NCBI GenBank assembly: GCA_900766265.1
Contig: CAAFUS010000010.1
Coordinates: 434,001 to 498,000, forward strand
Source: Pseudomonadaceae bacterium
GTDB taxonomy: Bacteria > Pseudomonadota > Gammaproteobacteria > Pseudomonadales > Pseudomonadaceae
DNA length: 64,000 bases
Direction of reading: 5' to 3'
Position numbers and translations under genes: made by a program. Under the pieces are notes generated by a model. That model did not search any database and was not told where the DNA came from. It was given only the letters and a program-made list of their open reading frames with translations. Below, in pieces: positions 1 through 8,987 of the stretch (positions are counted from its first letter, which is position 1; each line of letters opens with the position of its first letter).

Positions 1-749
1 GACTGCTGCTCCGCCGCCGGCGAGAGTTCGCGAAGGGCACCGGCGTATCGCCTGCCCGGTTGCGACCAGAGTTCCACCTCGACCTCCTGGCCGATCCGGT
101 AACGCTCCACCGATTGCTCCGGCAGGTTGATGGCGACCTCGCGCTCGCCGTCGGCAGCCAGCAGGAAGACCGTCTGCCCAGCCGCCACCACCTGCCCGAC
201 CTCGAGCCGGCGCTGGGCGATGACGCCATCGCGTGTGGCGCGCAGCACGGCGTAGTCGACCTGGTTGTTGGCCACGTCGAACTCGGCGCGGGCCTGCTGC
301 AGGCGCGCCACCGCCGCGCGGTAGAGATTTTCGGCATTGTCGTACTGGGAGCGGCTGACCAACTGACGATCGAGCAGCACCTTGTAGCGATCCAGCTCGG
401 CCTTGGCGACCCGCTGGTTGGCCTCGGCCGCAGCGACCTGAGCTCGTATGCCTTCCAACTGCAGGCGCACGTCCTGGGGGTCGAGCCGCGCCAGCGGCTG
501 GTCCTTGGTCACCCGCTGGCCGACCTCAACCATCCGCTCCACCACCTTGCCGCCGATACGAAACGCCAGTTCCGGCTCATACCGGGCGCGGACTTCGCCC
601 GGGTAGCTATGCAACGCTTCTCGCGCCGGCTGCGGCTGGACGACCATCACCGGACGGACGGACGGCTCGGGTACTTCACCGTTGCCGCATGCCGCAAGCA
701 GGAACGCGCAACCGAGGGAGCACACGACAGGCAAGGCATGGCGAAACAT
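1..749 (-). CDS. RND efflux periplasmic adaptor (membrane fusion) lipoprotein, 3' end off window
   Basis: Read on the minus strand from an ATG at 749; the frame stays open to the window edge, so about 249 N-terminal residues are present and the C-terminus is missing. Residues 1-21 form a lipoprotein signal ending in the lipobox L-A-A-C (Cys21). There follow the barrel-sandwich start (ELAFRIGGKVVERMVEVGQ), an alpha-helical hairpin rich in Ala/Gln/Arg, and the second lipoyl half (VLRATRDGVIAQRRLEVGQ), the standard adaptor order. Such proteins link an inner-membrane RND pump to an outer-membrane channel. The divergent TetR gene is the probable repressor. The neighbouring rsmJ resembles the mexJK-mexL locus of P. 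aeruginosa as I recall it, so a MexJ-like role is possible. The pump gene would lie outside the window. Confidence 0.85.
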   Translation of the reverse strand, partial: MFRHALPVVCSLGCAFLLAACGNGEVPEPSVRPVMVVQPQPAREALHSYPGEVRARYEPELAFRIGGKVVERMVEVGQRVTKDQPLARLDPQDVRLQLEGIRAQVAAAEANQRVAKAELDRYKVLLDRQLVSRSQYDNAENLYRAAVARLQQARAEFDVANNQVDYAVLRATRDGVIAQRRLEVGQVVAAGQTVFLLAADGEREVAINLPEQSVERYRIGQEVEVELWSQPGRRYAGALRELSPAAEQQ

Positions 750-792
750 GGGGAAGTCCTTTTGGCGCGCCGATGCGCGAGGTGGTTAAACT

Positions 793-817
793 GGTCGGTA
801 TACTAAAAATACCGAAC
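793..817. promoter_or_regulatory. Palindromic operator between efflux adaptor and TetR genes
   Basis: In the 96-base divergent intergenic region an inverted repeat CGGTAT-N7-ATACCG (796-801 and 809-814) is extended imperfectly by TGGT/ACCA on both sides. This is the size and symmetry expected of a TetR-family operator. It lies about 45 bases from the adaptor start and 30 bases from the TetR start, so one site could control both genes. Binding by the adjacent regulator is inferred. Confidence 0.6.
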
Positions 818-845
818 CACCCAGTCCAGTATTAAAAAGACCCAG

Positions 846-1475
846 ATGACCGACAGCGTTTCCCCCGGCCCAGGCCGCCCGAAAGACCCCGCCAAGCGCG
901 CCGCCATACTCGACGCGGCACGTGTCCTGTTCCTCGCCAAGGGCTACGAAGGCAGCAGCATGGACGCCATCGCCACCGAGGCGGGCGTGTCCAAACTGAC
1001 GCTCTACAGCCATTTCAAGGACAAGGAAGCGCTGTTCTGCGCCGCTGTCGCCCTGACCTGCGAAGCCCAGCTGCCGCGTCAGCTGTTCGAGCTGCCCGAA
1101 GGCATGCCACTGGATGCGGTCCTGCGGCGCCTCGGCCAGGCGTTCTGGCGCCTGGTGAACAGCCCCGAGTCGATTGGCCTGCACCGTGTGATGGTCTCGA
1201 TGGGGAAGCAGAACCCGTCCCTTTCTCGCATGTTCTTCGAGGCGGGCCCCAAGCAGGTCCTCGACGAGTTGCGGGGCCTGCTTGAATCCGCGCGCGCCCG
1301 GGGTCTGCTGAGCTTCGAGGACAACGCCCCGGCCGCCGATCATTTCTGCGCGATGATCAAGGGAACTCACCACTTCCATCTGCTGATAGGCTACGCCGAG
1401 CCACTCGACCAGGCGGCCATCGAGGCTCAGGTGGCCGACGTGGTGGACGTTTTCCTGCGTGCCTACCGGCCCTGA
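846..1475 (+). CDS. TetR/AcrR-family transcriptional regulator
   Basis: 209 residues. The N-terminal TetR helix-turn-helix runs from about residue 16 to 65, with the signature ILDAARVLF followed by SMDAIATEAGVSKLTLYSHFKDK. The C-terminal ligand and dimer domain resembles the AefR-like TetR_C group. It is transcribed away from the efflux adaptor gene across the palindrome at 793-817, the usual arrangement for a local repressor of an RND pump. No strong Shine-Dalgarno sequence precedes the ATG, but the start gives the expected short basic leader (GRPKDPAKR) before helix 1. The ligand cannot be told from sequence. Confidence 0.9.
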   Translation: MTDSVSPGPGRPKDPAKRAAILDAARVLFLAKGYEGSSMDAIATEAGVSKLTLYSHFKDKEALFCAAVALTCEAQLPRQLFELPEGMPLDAVLRRLGQAFWRLVNSPESIGLHRVMVSMGKQNPSLSRMFFEAGPKQVLDELRGLLESARARGLLSFEDNAPAADHFCAMIKGTHHFHLLIGYAEPLDQAAIEAQVADVVDVFLRAYRP

Positions 1476-1476
1476 C

Positions 1477-2247
1477 TCAGCCCAGCTTTTTCTTCGGATA
1501 GATGTCGTAGCGGCTGGATTTGCCGTCCAGGCTGTAGCCGGGCGCCGGACCCTGCACCACCGGCGCCTTGCGTGGACGCTTGACCACCACGCGGTGGCTG
1601 GCCAGCGCCAGTGCCGCGGCCAGCAAGGCGGGCGCATCATCGTCGTCGCCGACGAAGGGGCGGAACAGGCGCATCTCCTTCTTCACCAGGGCGCTCTTGT
1701 CGCGGTGTGGAAACATCGGATCGAGGTAGATGACCTGGGGCGGCTCGCCTTCCCAGCCGCTCATCAGCTCGATGGCATTGCCCTGCTGCAGCTGCATTCG
1801 CGCGACGATGCCTGCCACCCCGGCATCGGCGGCCGCACGCGCCAGGCCGTCCTCCAGTAACGCCGCCACCAACGGCTGGCGCTCGAACAGGCGAACCTCG
1901 CAGCCCAGGGTGGCCAGGACAAATGCGTCCCGCCCAAGCCCGGCGGTGGCGTCGAGCACCCGGGGACGCACGCCGGGCTGGATGCCGACCGCCCTGGCGA
2001 TCATCTGCCCGCTCCCACCGCCGAACTGCCGACGGTGGGCCGCGGCGCCCTCGACGAAGTCCACCCGTACCGGCCCTGGTGCATCGGGCCCCAGTTCCTG
2101 CAGCTGCAATCCGGCCTGGCCGAACTGCAACGCGAACTGCGCCTCGCCTTCGAATGGCAGACTGAGCCGCAGCGCCCAGTGGCTGGCCTGTTCGGCGAAA
2201 GCGGGTTCGAGCGGTTCGACACGAACCGTTGGAGACGTGATGGACAT
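1477..2247 (-). CDS. rsmJ: 16S rRNA (guanine1516-N2)-methyltransferase RsmJ
   Basis: 256 residues, the normal size for RsmJ/YhiQ. The SAM-binding motif I is DATAGLGRDAF (residues 99-109), the acidic loop after strand 2 is FERQP, and the catalytic motif DPMFP lies at 176-180, followed by a KRP near residue 230. This combination is diagnostic of RsmJ, which methylates N2 of G1516 in the small-subunit rRNA. The 3' end nearly abuts that of the convergent TetR gene, one base apart. The ATG start gives the usual N-terminal domain before motif I. Confidence 0.93.
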   Translation of the reverse strand: MSITSPTVRVEPLEPAFAEQASHWALRLSLPFEGEAQFALQFGQAGLQLQELGPDAPGPVRVDFVEGAAAHRRQFGGGSGQMIARAVGIQPGVRPRVLDATAGLGRDAFVLATLGCEVRLFERQPLVAALLEDGLARAAADAGVAGIVARMQLQQGNAIELMSGWEGEPPQVIYLDPMFPHRDKSALVKKEMRLFRPFVGDDDDAPALLAAALALASHRVVVKRPRKAPVVQGPAPGYSLDGKSSRYDIYPKKKLG

Positions 2248-2308
2248 CAGGTGGGCTCAGGCTGCGACAGACGGAAGCCGACCATTGTGCCAGAGCCCGA
2301 AGACCTCT

Positions 2309-3001
2309 TCAGCGGCAGACGCCGAAGCCCCCCATGTCGACATGGAAATGATCGTGGTGGGCCGCGTTGTATTCCGGCCCGAGGGTGACATTGAAGGATC
2401 TGCACGCCTCATCGCGCACCCGACGCAAGAAGCGCGCCTTGTCGTCGTCGCCCTTCCAGTCCCGCGCGACGGTGATGCGGGTGCCATCCGCGAGGTGGAA
2501 CCCGGCCAGGTCCAGCGCGTTGGCGCTGGCGTGCTGGCTGCGCCGGTTGCTGCGGGCAATGTTGCGGCAGGCGAAGCTGCCGAAGTGATCGATGCGTGTC
2601 ACCGGTTGGCCGAAGATCTCCTGCGCGGCCGGCTGCAACCCGTGCAGCTCGAACATTGCATAGGCGGCGGCCAGTGGGCAGGTCGCGAGGAACGGGCCGT
2701 TGAAGCGCACCTCAGAGCCCTGCACCCGCACGCTGTTTTCCACGGGGCAACCGGGTTCCGGCGTGCTGTCCGGCACCGCCACGTAACGCAGGCTGGAGCT
2801 GCCGAGCGCTTGCTCGCACAGGCTGCGGTCCTGTTGCAGACGGCGCAGCTTGAATGGCGTCAGCACATTGGGCGCCTCGCGCACGTTCAGCGGCGCCCAG
2901 GGGTTCCAGCGCGGCGGAATCTCAACGTACTGTCGCCAGACCGCGAAGGCCAAGCCCGCACCGGCCAGTACCAGCAGAAGGAAAAAACGTCCGAAGGTCA
3001 T
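2309..3001 (-). CDS. Extensin-like C-terminal domain (LAS metallopeptidase fold) membrane-anchored protein
   Basis: 230 residues. A hydrophobic segment at about 5-22 serves as signal anchor, so the rest should face the periplasm. The C-terminal half carries H157-x-S-x4-D164 and D217-H-F-H220-x-D222, the zinc-ligand pattern shared by the extensin-like_C family and LAS/MepA-type peptidoglycan peptidases. Six cysteines (62, 85, 108, 145, 200, 229) could form periplasmic disulfides. The natural substrate is not established; a cell-wall peptidase role is inferred from the fold. It lies between rsmJ and a DUF72 gene on the same strand with short gaps. Confidence 0.8.
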   Translation of the reverse strand: MTFGRFFLLLVLAGAGLAFAVWRQYVEIPPRWNPWAPLNVREAPNVLTPFKLRRLQQDRSLCEQALGSSSLRYVAVPDSTPEPGCPVENSVRVQGSEVRFNGPFLATCPLAAAYAMFELHGLQPAAQEIFGQPVTRIDHFGSFACRNIARSNRRSQHASANALDLAGFHLADGTRITVARDWKGDDDKARFLRRVRDEACRSFNVTLGPEYNAAHHDHFHVDMGGFGVCR

Positions 3002-3079
3002 GCCCCTTCGGCAACGAGACGCGCTCAGGGTTGCATGGCGCCCTCCGAGCGTTGGAAGACGGATCGCGCTTGCGCGGAA

Positions 3080-3949
3080 TCAGCGCCCTTCGCCAAGCAA
3101 CGACAGCTGTGCGCTGCCTTGCAGCGGCGCCGCCGTCAACTCCGGAAGTCCCGGCAGCCGCTCGCCAAGCAACCGGTGGAAGCGCTGGGCAAGGTCTGGC
3201 GCGAGGTGGTTGTCCGGCGTATGCAGGTAGACATGGGGCGTCTTCCCCGCCTCTATCCAGCCAGCGACCTTTTCCAGCCAGGGCACCAGAAAAGCATCGT
3301 TGGCTTCGAGAAGCGGATGCCCGACGAAGCGCACCTGCGGCGACTCGCTGAAGGCGGTCGGCCGAGGCGGCAGACGCGGCTTCTTGGACTGCGCGTGCTG
3401 CACGTCGGGCGTCCGCGCCTGGCAGCTGAACAGTGCGCGGGTGTCCAGGCAGATACGCTCGACGCCCCGCTCGAGAAGCAGGCGGTTCAGCCGCCGCTCC
3501 TCCTCGCCCCGCGCGAAAAACGCCCGATGGCGCACCTCCACCGCCAGCGGTCGATCGAGATGCTCGAACACCGCGGCCAGCTCATCCATCCGCGCTGGCC
3601 CGAAGCTCGCGGGAAGTTGCAGCCACAGCGGCATCACGCGACGCCCCAGCGGCGCGAGCACCGACAGGAAGCGGTCGACCGCTTCGAGAGCATCGCGAAG
3701 ATCCACCGCCTGACTGATCTCGCGGGGAAACTTCGCGCAGAAACGAAAGGTGTCGGGCATCTGCTCGGCCCAGCGCTGCACGGATCGCTCCGAAGGCCAG
3801 GCGTAGAGCGTGGTATTACCCTCGACGGTGTTGAATACGGAACAGTAGTGCTGCAGGTAGAGGGTCGCGCTGAGGGACGCTGGATACAAGGAACCGCGCC
3901 AGGCGGTCTCGTTCCAGGACGGGCATCCGAGGTAGTACGGCAGGCTCAC
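3080..3949 (-). CDS. DUF72 (YecE-like) TIM-barrel protein
   Basis: 289 residues. The N-terminus YYLGCPSWNETAWRGSLYP and the internal NTVEGNTTLYAWPS are typical of DUF72. Later strands include FRFCAKFPREIS and LAVEVRHRAFF, ending with the HTPDNHLAPDLAQRFHRLL block. The start codon is GTG at 3949. Members adopt a TIM barrel, sometimes compared with phosphate-binding or endonuclease-like enzymes, but no reaction is established. It begins 20 bases after the stop of the upstream 123-residue hypothetical gene on the same strand, so the two may be cotranscribed. Confidence 0.82.
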   Translation of the reverse strand: MSLPYYLGCPSWNETAWRGSLYPASLSATLYLQHYCSVFNTVEGNTTLYAWPSERSVQRWAEQMPDTFRFCAKFPREISQAVDLRDALEAVDRFLSVLAPLGRRVMPLWLQLPASFGPARMDELAAVFEHLDRPLAVEVRHRAFFARGEEERRLNRLLLERGVERICLDTRALFSCQARTPDVQHAQSKKPRLPPRPTAFSESPQVRFVGHPLLEANDAFLVPWLEKVAGWIEAGKTPHVYLHTPDNHLAPDLAQRFHRLLGERLPGLPELTAAPLQGSAQLSLLGEGR

Positions 3950-3968
3950 CGGAGGCAGATCGCCTGCA

Positions 3969-4340
3969 TCATGCGTAGAGGTCTAGCCCCAGAACCTCGT
4001 TGGCATCGAGGTCGACGCTCAGGCGGGCGGTGCTGCTGTAGCTGGCCAGCGCTTGAGCGGCTTTGCTGGTCAAGGGGCGATCGGCGTCGCCCGGATCGAA
4101 ATGGGGCTGCGCCAGGCGCGCGGGGAAATAGTCGCTGTCGACCGAGGTACCGCTGGTCGCGGCGTTGACCTGCCGTGGCTGCGCGATGCGCTCGAGGCCC
4201 TGGCTGGAGGAATTCGCGGGCGGCTGGTCACGCAACAGTTCGGCGTGGCGCTGGCTTTCCCGATAAGGCGTGACGGCGCCGCCCGGGCGAACGGGGCGGT
4301 CAAGCGGATAGGAAGAGGAAGAGCCGTCGATGCGCATCAT
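3969..4340 (-). CDS. Conserved hypothetical protein, low complexity, disordered N-terminus
   Basis: 123 residues, rich in Ser, Pro, Arg and Ala, with no membrane segment, signal or catalytic motif that I can identify. Two ATGs in tandem (MMRIDG) could serve as start. The middle (SVDSDYFPARLAQPHFDP) and C-terminus (KAAQALASYSSTARLSVD) look like the small hypothetical genes found beside tsaB in other Pseudomonas, recalled without a search. It lies 87 bases after tsaB and 20 bases before the DUF72 gene, on the same strand. Confidence 0.7.
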   Translation of the reverse strand: MMRIDGSSSSYPLDRPVRPGGAVTPYRESQRHAELLRDQPPANSSSQGLERIAQPRQVNAATSGTSVDSDYFPARLAQPHFDPGDADRPLTSKAAQALASYSSTARLSVDLDANEVLGLDLYA

Positions 4341-4427
4341 TGAGCCTGGAGCAACGAAGTCATGGGGTTGGACCGCACACTGCGGCCAATGATCGCTTAA
4401 GCTTCGCCGGCGTCAAGAGCCGGTCGA

Positions 4428-5105
4428 TCAAATTCCTTTCTTTGGCGTCGCAACGTTGTCGCGAAGGTAGATCGGCTGCGCCTGCTCCGCGTCGACCGCT
4501 TCGCCCCGCTGCCAGGCAAAGCGGGCCAGGGTCAGCAGATCCTCGGCATGCGGCAACAGCGTCGCATCCTCGCCGACCACCTCCACGGCCAGACGCCCGG
4601 CGTAAGCCCAGCCGGTACCGGCGCCGAACCAGTCGCCTTGCGCACCACGGGGCAAGGTCACCTGTTCCGGTGGCATGACCGCTTCGACGCCAGCCAGCCG
4701 CATCTCGCCCTCCTCCTCGCGATAACAGCCCCAGTACACCTCGTCCATCCGCGCATCGATCGCAGCAGCGACCTGGCGCGCGCCCTGTTCGCGGCAGGCC
4801 CGCTGGGCAAGTACGGCAAGGTTGGAGACCGGCAGCACCGGGCGCTGCAACCCGAAGGCGAGCCCCTGGACGACACCGATGGCGATGCGCACGCCGGTAA
4901 AGGCGCCCGGGCCCCGCCCGAAAGCGATCGCGTCGAGGGCCGATAACGCCACGCCGGCTTCGCCGAGCAGCTGCTGGATCATCGGCAGCAGACGCTGCGC
5001 GTGCAGGCGCGGGATCACCTCGTAGTGGCTCAGGACCCGACCGTCGTGCAGCAGCGCGACGGAGCAGGCTTCGGTGGCGGTATCGAGTGCCAGCAGCGTG
5101 GTCAT
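4428..5105 (-). CDS. tsaB: tRNA threonylcarbamoyladenosine biosynthesis protein TsaB
   Basis: 225 residues. TsaB is the ASKHA-fold partner of TsaD needed to make t6A37 in ANN-decoding tRNAs. The N-terminus LLALDTATEACSVALL and the motif FGRGPGAFTGVRI (about residues 62-74) are characteristic, as are LPVSNLAVLAQ and AAIDARMDEVYW. Length matches the E. coli protein (231). The gene follows adk on the same strand after an adk terminator, so it probably has its own promoter in the intervening 150 bases. Confidence 0.93.
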   Translation of the reverse strand: MTTLLALDTATEACSVALLHDGRVLSHYEVIPRLHAQRLLPMIQQLLGEAGVALSALDAIAFGRGPGAFTGVRIAIGVVQGLAFGLQRPVLPVSNLAVLAQRACREQGARQVAAAIDARMDEVYWGCYREEEGEMRLAGVEAVMPPEQVTLPRGAQGDWFGAGTGWAYAGRLAVEVVGEDATLLPHAEDLLTLARFAWQRGEAVDAEQAQPIYLRDNVATPKKGI

Positions 5106-5210
5106 GGGAGATCGGACGGGGTAACCAAGAGGGCGGGCATTAAAACGGTTTGACGCGCTTTTTTCCAGTGCGGCTGGATAGCCTGCCCCGCCGCACCTTT
5201 CCGCTGCCTA

Positions 5211-5237
5211 AACGAAAACGGCCCGCAAGCGGGCCGT
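5211..5237 (-). terminator. Rho-independent terminator of adk
   Basis: Perfect stem ACGGCCCGC/GCGGGCCGT (5218-5226 with 5229-5237). Read on the minus strand it is followed by TTTCGTTT. It begins 17 bases past the adk stop codon and has the classic GC stem plus T tract. Confidence 0.85.
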
Positions 5238-5254
5238 CTCTGCGCACGGATCGA

Positions 5255-5902
5255 TCAGCTCAAGGCAGCAAGCACCTTGGCAGTGATCTGTTCCACCGAA
5301 CCGACGCCTTCGACGCAGCTGTACTTGGGCGTGCCTTCGCTGGCCGCCAGCTGCTGATAGAAGGCTACCAGTGGCTTGGTCTGGGAGTGGTAGACCGATA
5401 GCCGGTGACGCACGGTCTCTTCCTTGTCGTCCGGGCGCTGGAGCAGGTCATCACCGGTAATGTCGTCCTTGCCCGCGACCTTCGGCGGATTGTGCAGGGT
5501 GTGATAGACGCGACCCGACGCGGCATGCACCTGGCGGCCGGCGATACGGCTGACGATCTCTTCGTCGTCCACCGCGATCTCGAGGACGTGGTCGAGCTTC
5601 ACGCCGGCCTGCTTGAGCGCCTCGGCCTGCGGAATGGTGCGGGGGAAGCCGTCGAACAGGAAACCATTGGCGCAATCGGGCTGGGCCAGGCGCTCCTTGA
5701 TCAGCGCGATGATGATGTCATCGGAAACCAGGCCACCGCTGTCCATCACGTCCTTGACCTGCAGGCCCAGTGGCGACTGCGCCTTGACCGCCGCGCGCAG
5801 CATGTCTCCGGTGGAGATTTGCGGGATGCCGAATTTCTCGGTGATGAAGCGAGCCTGAGTACCTTTGCCGGCACCGGGCGCTCCCAGCAGAATCACGCGC
5901 AT
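5255..5902 (-). CDS. adk: Adenylate kinase
   Basis: 215 residues, normal for the long bacterial form. The P-loop GAPGAGKGT is at residues 7-15, the NMP-binding segment STGDMLRAA follows, then LFDGFPRT and the LID domain (about 120-160). The LID carries no Cys4 zinc site, as is usual in Gram-negative enzymes. It catalyses ATP + AMP = 2 ADP. The gene stands alone between ppc and tsaB, ends at a good terminator, and is preceded by a 262-base intergenic region. Confidence 0.97.
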   Translation of the reverse strand: MRVILLGAPGAGKGTQARFITEKFGIPQISTGDMLRAAVKAQSPLGLQVKDVMDSGGLVSDDIIIALIKERLAQPDCANGFLFDGFPRTIPQAEALKQAGVKLDHVLEIAVDDEEIVSRIAGRQVHAASGRVYHTLHNPPKVAGKDDITGDDLLQRPDDKEETVRHRLSVYHSQTKPLVAFYQQLAASEGTPKYSCVEGVGSVEQITAKVLAALS

Positions 5903-6164
5903 CGATGTGCTCCTTAAGTTGGAAATAAATCCTGCCGGATGGCCAGTTTATGCGGCACATCTCGGTAATTATTGTTAGGTGCCGCTTCGCGGCAAAAGGT
6001 TGATCACCATACACAGCGCCCCAAAGCGGCACAAGCCGCCGAAAGTAGCAGCGCAGGCCGCCCACCGGTGCCCGGCTAGGGGCCTGCGTGCGGCACTCCG
6101 CGGGGCTCGCCGGGCACGGCCCCAACTTCGCAGCTGGATCTGTGCGCGACGCCTTGACGCAGCC

Positions 6165-8801
6165 TCAGCCGGTATTGCGCAGCCCTGCCGCGATGCCCGC
6201 GACGCTGACGAGCAAGGCTTGCTCCAGCGGGCTTTCCGGCTCGTTCTGCCGCTGCCGCGAACGCGCCAGCAACTCGGCCTGCAACAGGTGCAGAGGGTCC
6301 AGATAGGTGTTGCGCAGGCTGAAGGCTTCGAGGGTTTCGGGGCTGTGGGTCAGCAGCTCGGATTGACCGGTCAGCTGCAGCACGGCCTGGACCGTCTGCG
6401 ACAATCTGTCGCGCAGCTGTTGCCCCAGCGGTCGCATGTCGGCTGCAACGAGGCGCTCGTCGTAGCGCTCGGCGATCTCCGCGTCGGCCTTGGCCAGGAC
6501 CATTTCCAGCATGTCGATGCGGGTAGAGAAGAACGGCCAGCGTTCGCGCATCTGCTGCAGCAGTTCACGCTCCCCTGCCGCCAGCGCCCCCTGCAACGCT
6601 TCGCCCCAGCCCAGCCAGGCCGGCAGCATCAGGCGCGTCTGGGTCCAGGCGAAGATCCAGGGAATCGCCCGCAGGCTTTCCACCCCTCCCTCGCGGCGCT
6701 TGGCCGGCCGGCTGCCCAACGGCAGGCGGCCCAGCTCCTGCTCGGGGGTCGCCTGGCGGAAGTAATCGACGAACCGAGGATCGTCACGGACGATCCCGCG
6801 GTAGGCCTCCACGCCCGCCTGGGCAAGGCGATCCATGGCTTCCCGCCAGGCCGGCTCCGGCGGTGGCGGCGGTTGCAGCGTCGCCTCCAGCACGGCGGCC
6901 AGATAGAGATTCAGATTCTGCTCGGCGATACCTGGCAAGCCGAACTTGAAGCGAATCATCTCGCCCTGTTCGGTGGTGCGGAAGCGCCCCGCCACCGAGC
7001 CCGGCGGCTGCGACAGGATAGCCGCATGGGCCGGGCCACCGCCGCGACCCACCGTGCCGCCACGACCATGGAACAGGAGCAGCTCGACGCCATGCTCCCG
7101 GCACAGGCTCACTAGACTTTCCTGCGCGCGGTATTGCGCCCAGGCCGCCGCCGTGGTGCCGGCATCCTTGGCCGAGTCGGAGTAGCCGATCATCACTTCC
7201 TGCGGCCCCTGCAGACGCATCCGATAGCCCGGCAGCCGCAGCAGCCGATCGATGGCAGGGCCGGCGTTGTTCAGGTCGTCCAGGGTCTCGAACAGCGGGA
7301 CCACCCGCATCGGCCGACGCAATCCCGCCTCCTTGAGCAGCAGCTGCACCGCCAGCACGTCGGAGGCGTCACGGGCCATGGAAATGACATACGACCCCAG
7401 GGATGCCGCCGGCGCCCCCGCGACCACCGCACAGGTGGCCAGCACCTCCGCAGTATCGGCCGAAGGTCGGAAATCGCGGGGCAGCAGCGGTCGGCGGTTG
7501 TCCAGCTCCTCCTGCAGGAATTCGATGCGCTGCTGCTCGTCCCACGCGTCGTAGTGGCCCAGCCCGAGGTAGTCGGTGATTTCGGCGAGCGCGGCGGCGT
7601 GCCGGGACGAGTCCTGGCGAATGTCCAGACGAACCAGGAACAGCCCGAACGTCGCCGCTCGCCGCATGCAATCGAGCAAGGCGCCATCGGCGATCACGCC
7701 CATGCCGCAGGCGTGCAACGAGTGGTAGCAGAGCTCCAGCGGCTCGCGCAGCTCGGCGTTGTCCTGCAGCACCAGCGATGACGGCGGCAGGTCCTGCTGC
7801 AGTGCGCTGTGGGCCCAGTCGCGGGTGGCGCGGAGCCGTTCGCGCAACTGCTTGAGCACCGCCCGGTAGGGTTCGGCAGTGGAGCCGGAACGGGCGAGCA
7901 GCTCGTCGCTGGCGGCCTGCATTGACAGCGCGCCGACCAGTTCGTCGACATCGCGATGGTAGAGATCGGCCGCCATCCAGCGCGCCAGAAGCAGCACCTC
8001 GCGGGTGACCTTGGCGGTCACGTTCGGGTTGCCGTCCCGATCGCCGCCCATCCACGACGCGAAGCGGATCGGCGCGGCATCGAGCGGTAGGTGAAACCCC
8101 GTGCTGCGATGCAGCGCGGCGTCGGTCTGGCGCATCACGCTGGGCAGCGCGTGCCACAGCGAATTCTCGATCACCGCGAAGCCCCACTTGGCTTCATCGA
8201 CCGGGGTCGGCCGGCTGCGGCGGATCTCCTCGGTGTGCCAGGCCTCGGCGATCAGCAGCTCGAGCCGCTGCTCGATACGTGCGAGCTCGCCGGCCGAGAG
8301 GTCGGAATGATCGCGGGCGGCGAGTTCCTCGGCGATGGCGTCGTACTTCTGGATCAGGGTGCGCCGTGCCACCTCGGTGGGATGCGCCGTCAGCACCAGC
8401 TCGATGTCCAGCCGGCTGACCTGACGGGCCAGCGCCTCGCCGCGATGACCGGCCTCGAGCAGGCGCTGAAGCAGGTCCGTCAGCACGCCCGCTTCGAACA
8501 GTGGTGCCTCGTCGGGCCGGCGACGGCGCATGCGGTGGTATTGCTCAGCGATATTGGCGAGGTTGAGGAACTGATTGAACGCCCGGGTCATGGGCAGCAG
8601 CTCATGCTCGTCCAGGCTGTCGAGCGTCTCGGTCAGCAACCGTGCCCCGTCAGCGAACCCTTGGCGCGCCCCCTTGGCGCCCTTTCGGATCAGCTCGATC
8701 TTGCTCAGGAACTCCTCGCCATGCTGCTCGCGGATGGTCCGTCCGAGCAGCTCGCCAAGCAGGTGGACATTCTCGCGCAGGCGCGCGTCGATCTTCGCCA
8801 T
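6165..8801 (-). CDS. ppc: Phosphoenolpyruvate carboxylase
   Basis: 878 residues, the full length of bacterial PEPC, which makes oxaloacetate from PEP and bicarbonate. Signatures seen are VLTAHPTEVARRTL (catalytic His, about residue 140), GYSDSAKDAG, the glycine-rich FHGRGGTVGRGGGP loop and the QPPGSVAGRFRTTEQGEM segment. The C-terminus ends in the conserved NTG tripeptide that contributes to the active site. The ATG at 8801 is preceded by AGGGAAG. No obvious terminator follows; the downstream gap before adk holds a small hairpin without a T run. Confidence 0.97.
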   Translation of the reverse strand: MAKIDARLRENVHLLGELLGRTIREQHGEEFLSKIELIRKGAKGARQGFADGARLLTETLDSLDEHELLPMTRAFNQFLNLANIAEQYHRMRRRRPDEAPLFEAGVLTDLLQRLLEAGHRGEALARQVSRLDIELVLTAHPTEVARRTLIQKYDAIAEELAARDHSDLSAGELARIEQRLELLIAEAWHTEEIRRSRPTPVDEAKWGFAVIENSLWHALPSVMRQTDAALHRSTGFHLPLDAAPIRFASWMGGDRDGNPNVTAKVTREVLLLARWMAADLYHRDVDELVGALSMQAASDELLARSGSTAEPYRAVLKQLRERLRATRDWAHSALQQDLPPSSLVLQDNAELREPLELCYHSLHACGMGVIADGALLDCMRRAATFGLFLVRLDIRQDSSRHAAALAEITDYLGLGHYDAWDEQQRIEFLQEELDNRRPLLPRDFRPSADTAEVLATCAVVAGAPAASLGSYVISMARDASDVLAVQLLLKEAGLRRPMRVVPLFETLDDLNNAGPAIDRLLRLPGYRMRLQGPQEVMIGYSDSAKDAGTTAAAWAQYRAQESLVSLCREHGVELLLFHGRGGTVGRGGGPAHAAILSQPPGSVAGRFRTTEQGEMIRFKFGLPGIAEQNLNLYLAAVLEATLQPPPPPEPAWREAMDRLAQAGVEAYRGIVRDDPRFVDYFRQATPEQELGRLPLGSRPAKRREGGVESLRAIPWIFAWTQTRLMLPAWLGWGEALQGALAAGERELLQQMRERWPFFSTRIDMLEMVLAKADAEIAERYDERLVAADMRPLGQQLRDRLSQTVQAVLQLTGQSELLTHSPETLEAFSLRNTYLDPLHLLQAELLARSRQRQNEPESPLEQALLVSVAGIAAGLRNTG

Positions 8802-8987
8802 GACTGTCTTCCCTCGGCTGCAGCGCTACGCCAGCGCCGCTGAACGGCGCGGCCCCATTCATATCGAACCTAGAGTGCCCGCCCCTTGCGGGCATGGCAA
8901 GGCGCTGCAAGGCCTTGCCTTCGCAAGCCGGCGCGCGGCGCAGCATCCGCGAACAGAAGCCCGGGCCGGAGAGACGAGGAGGATCCG

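Noticed and set aside
1730..4168. Plus-strand open frame of about 812 codons
   Set aside because: It runs antisense through rsmJ, the extensin-like and DUF72 genes, which have recognisable motifs. Long opposite-strand frames are normal in DNA this GC-rich; its product has no recognisable domain.
5903..6164. Hairpin TGCCGC-TTC-GCGGCA as a ppc terminator
   Set aside because: On the ppc strand the T run precedes rather than follows the stem, and it lies closer to adk; no support for termination.
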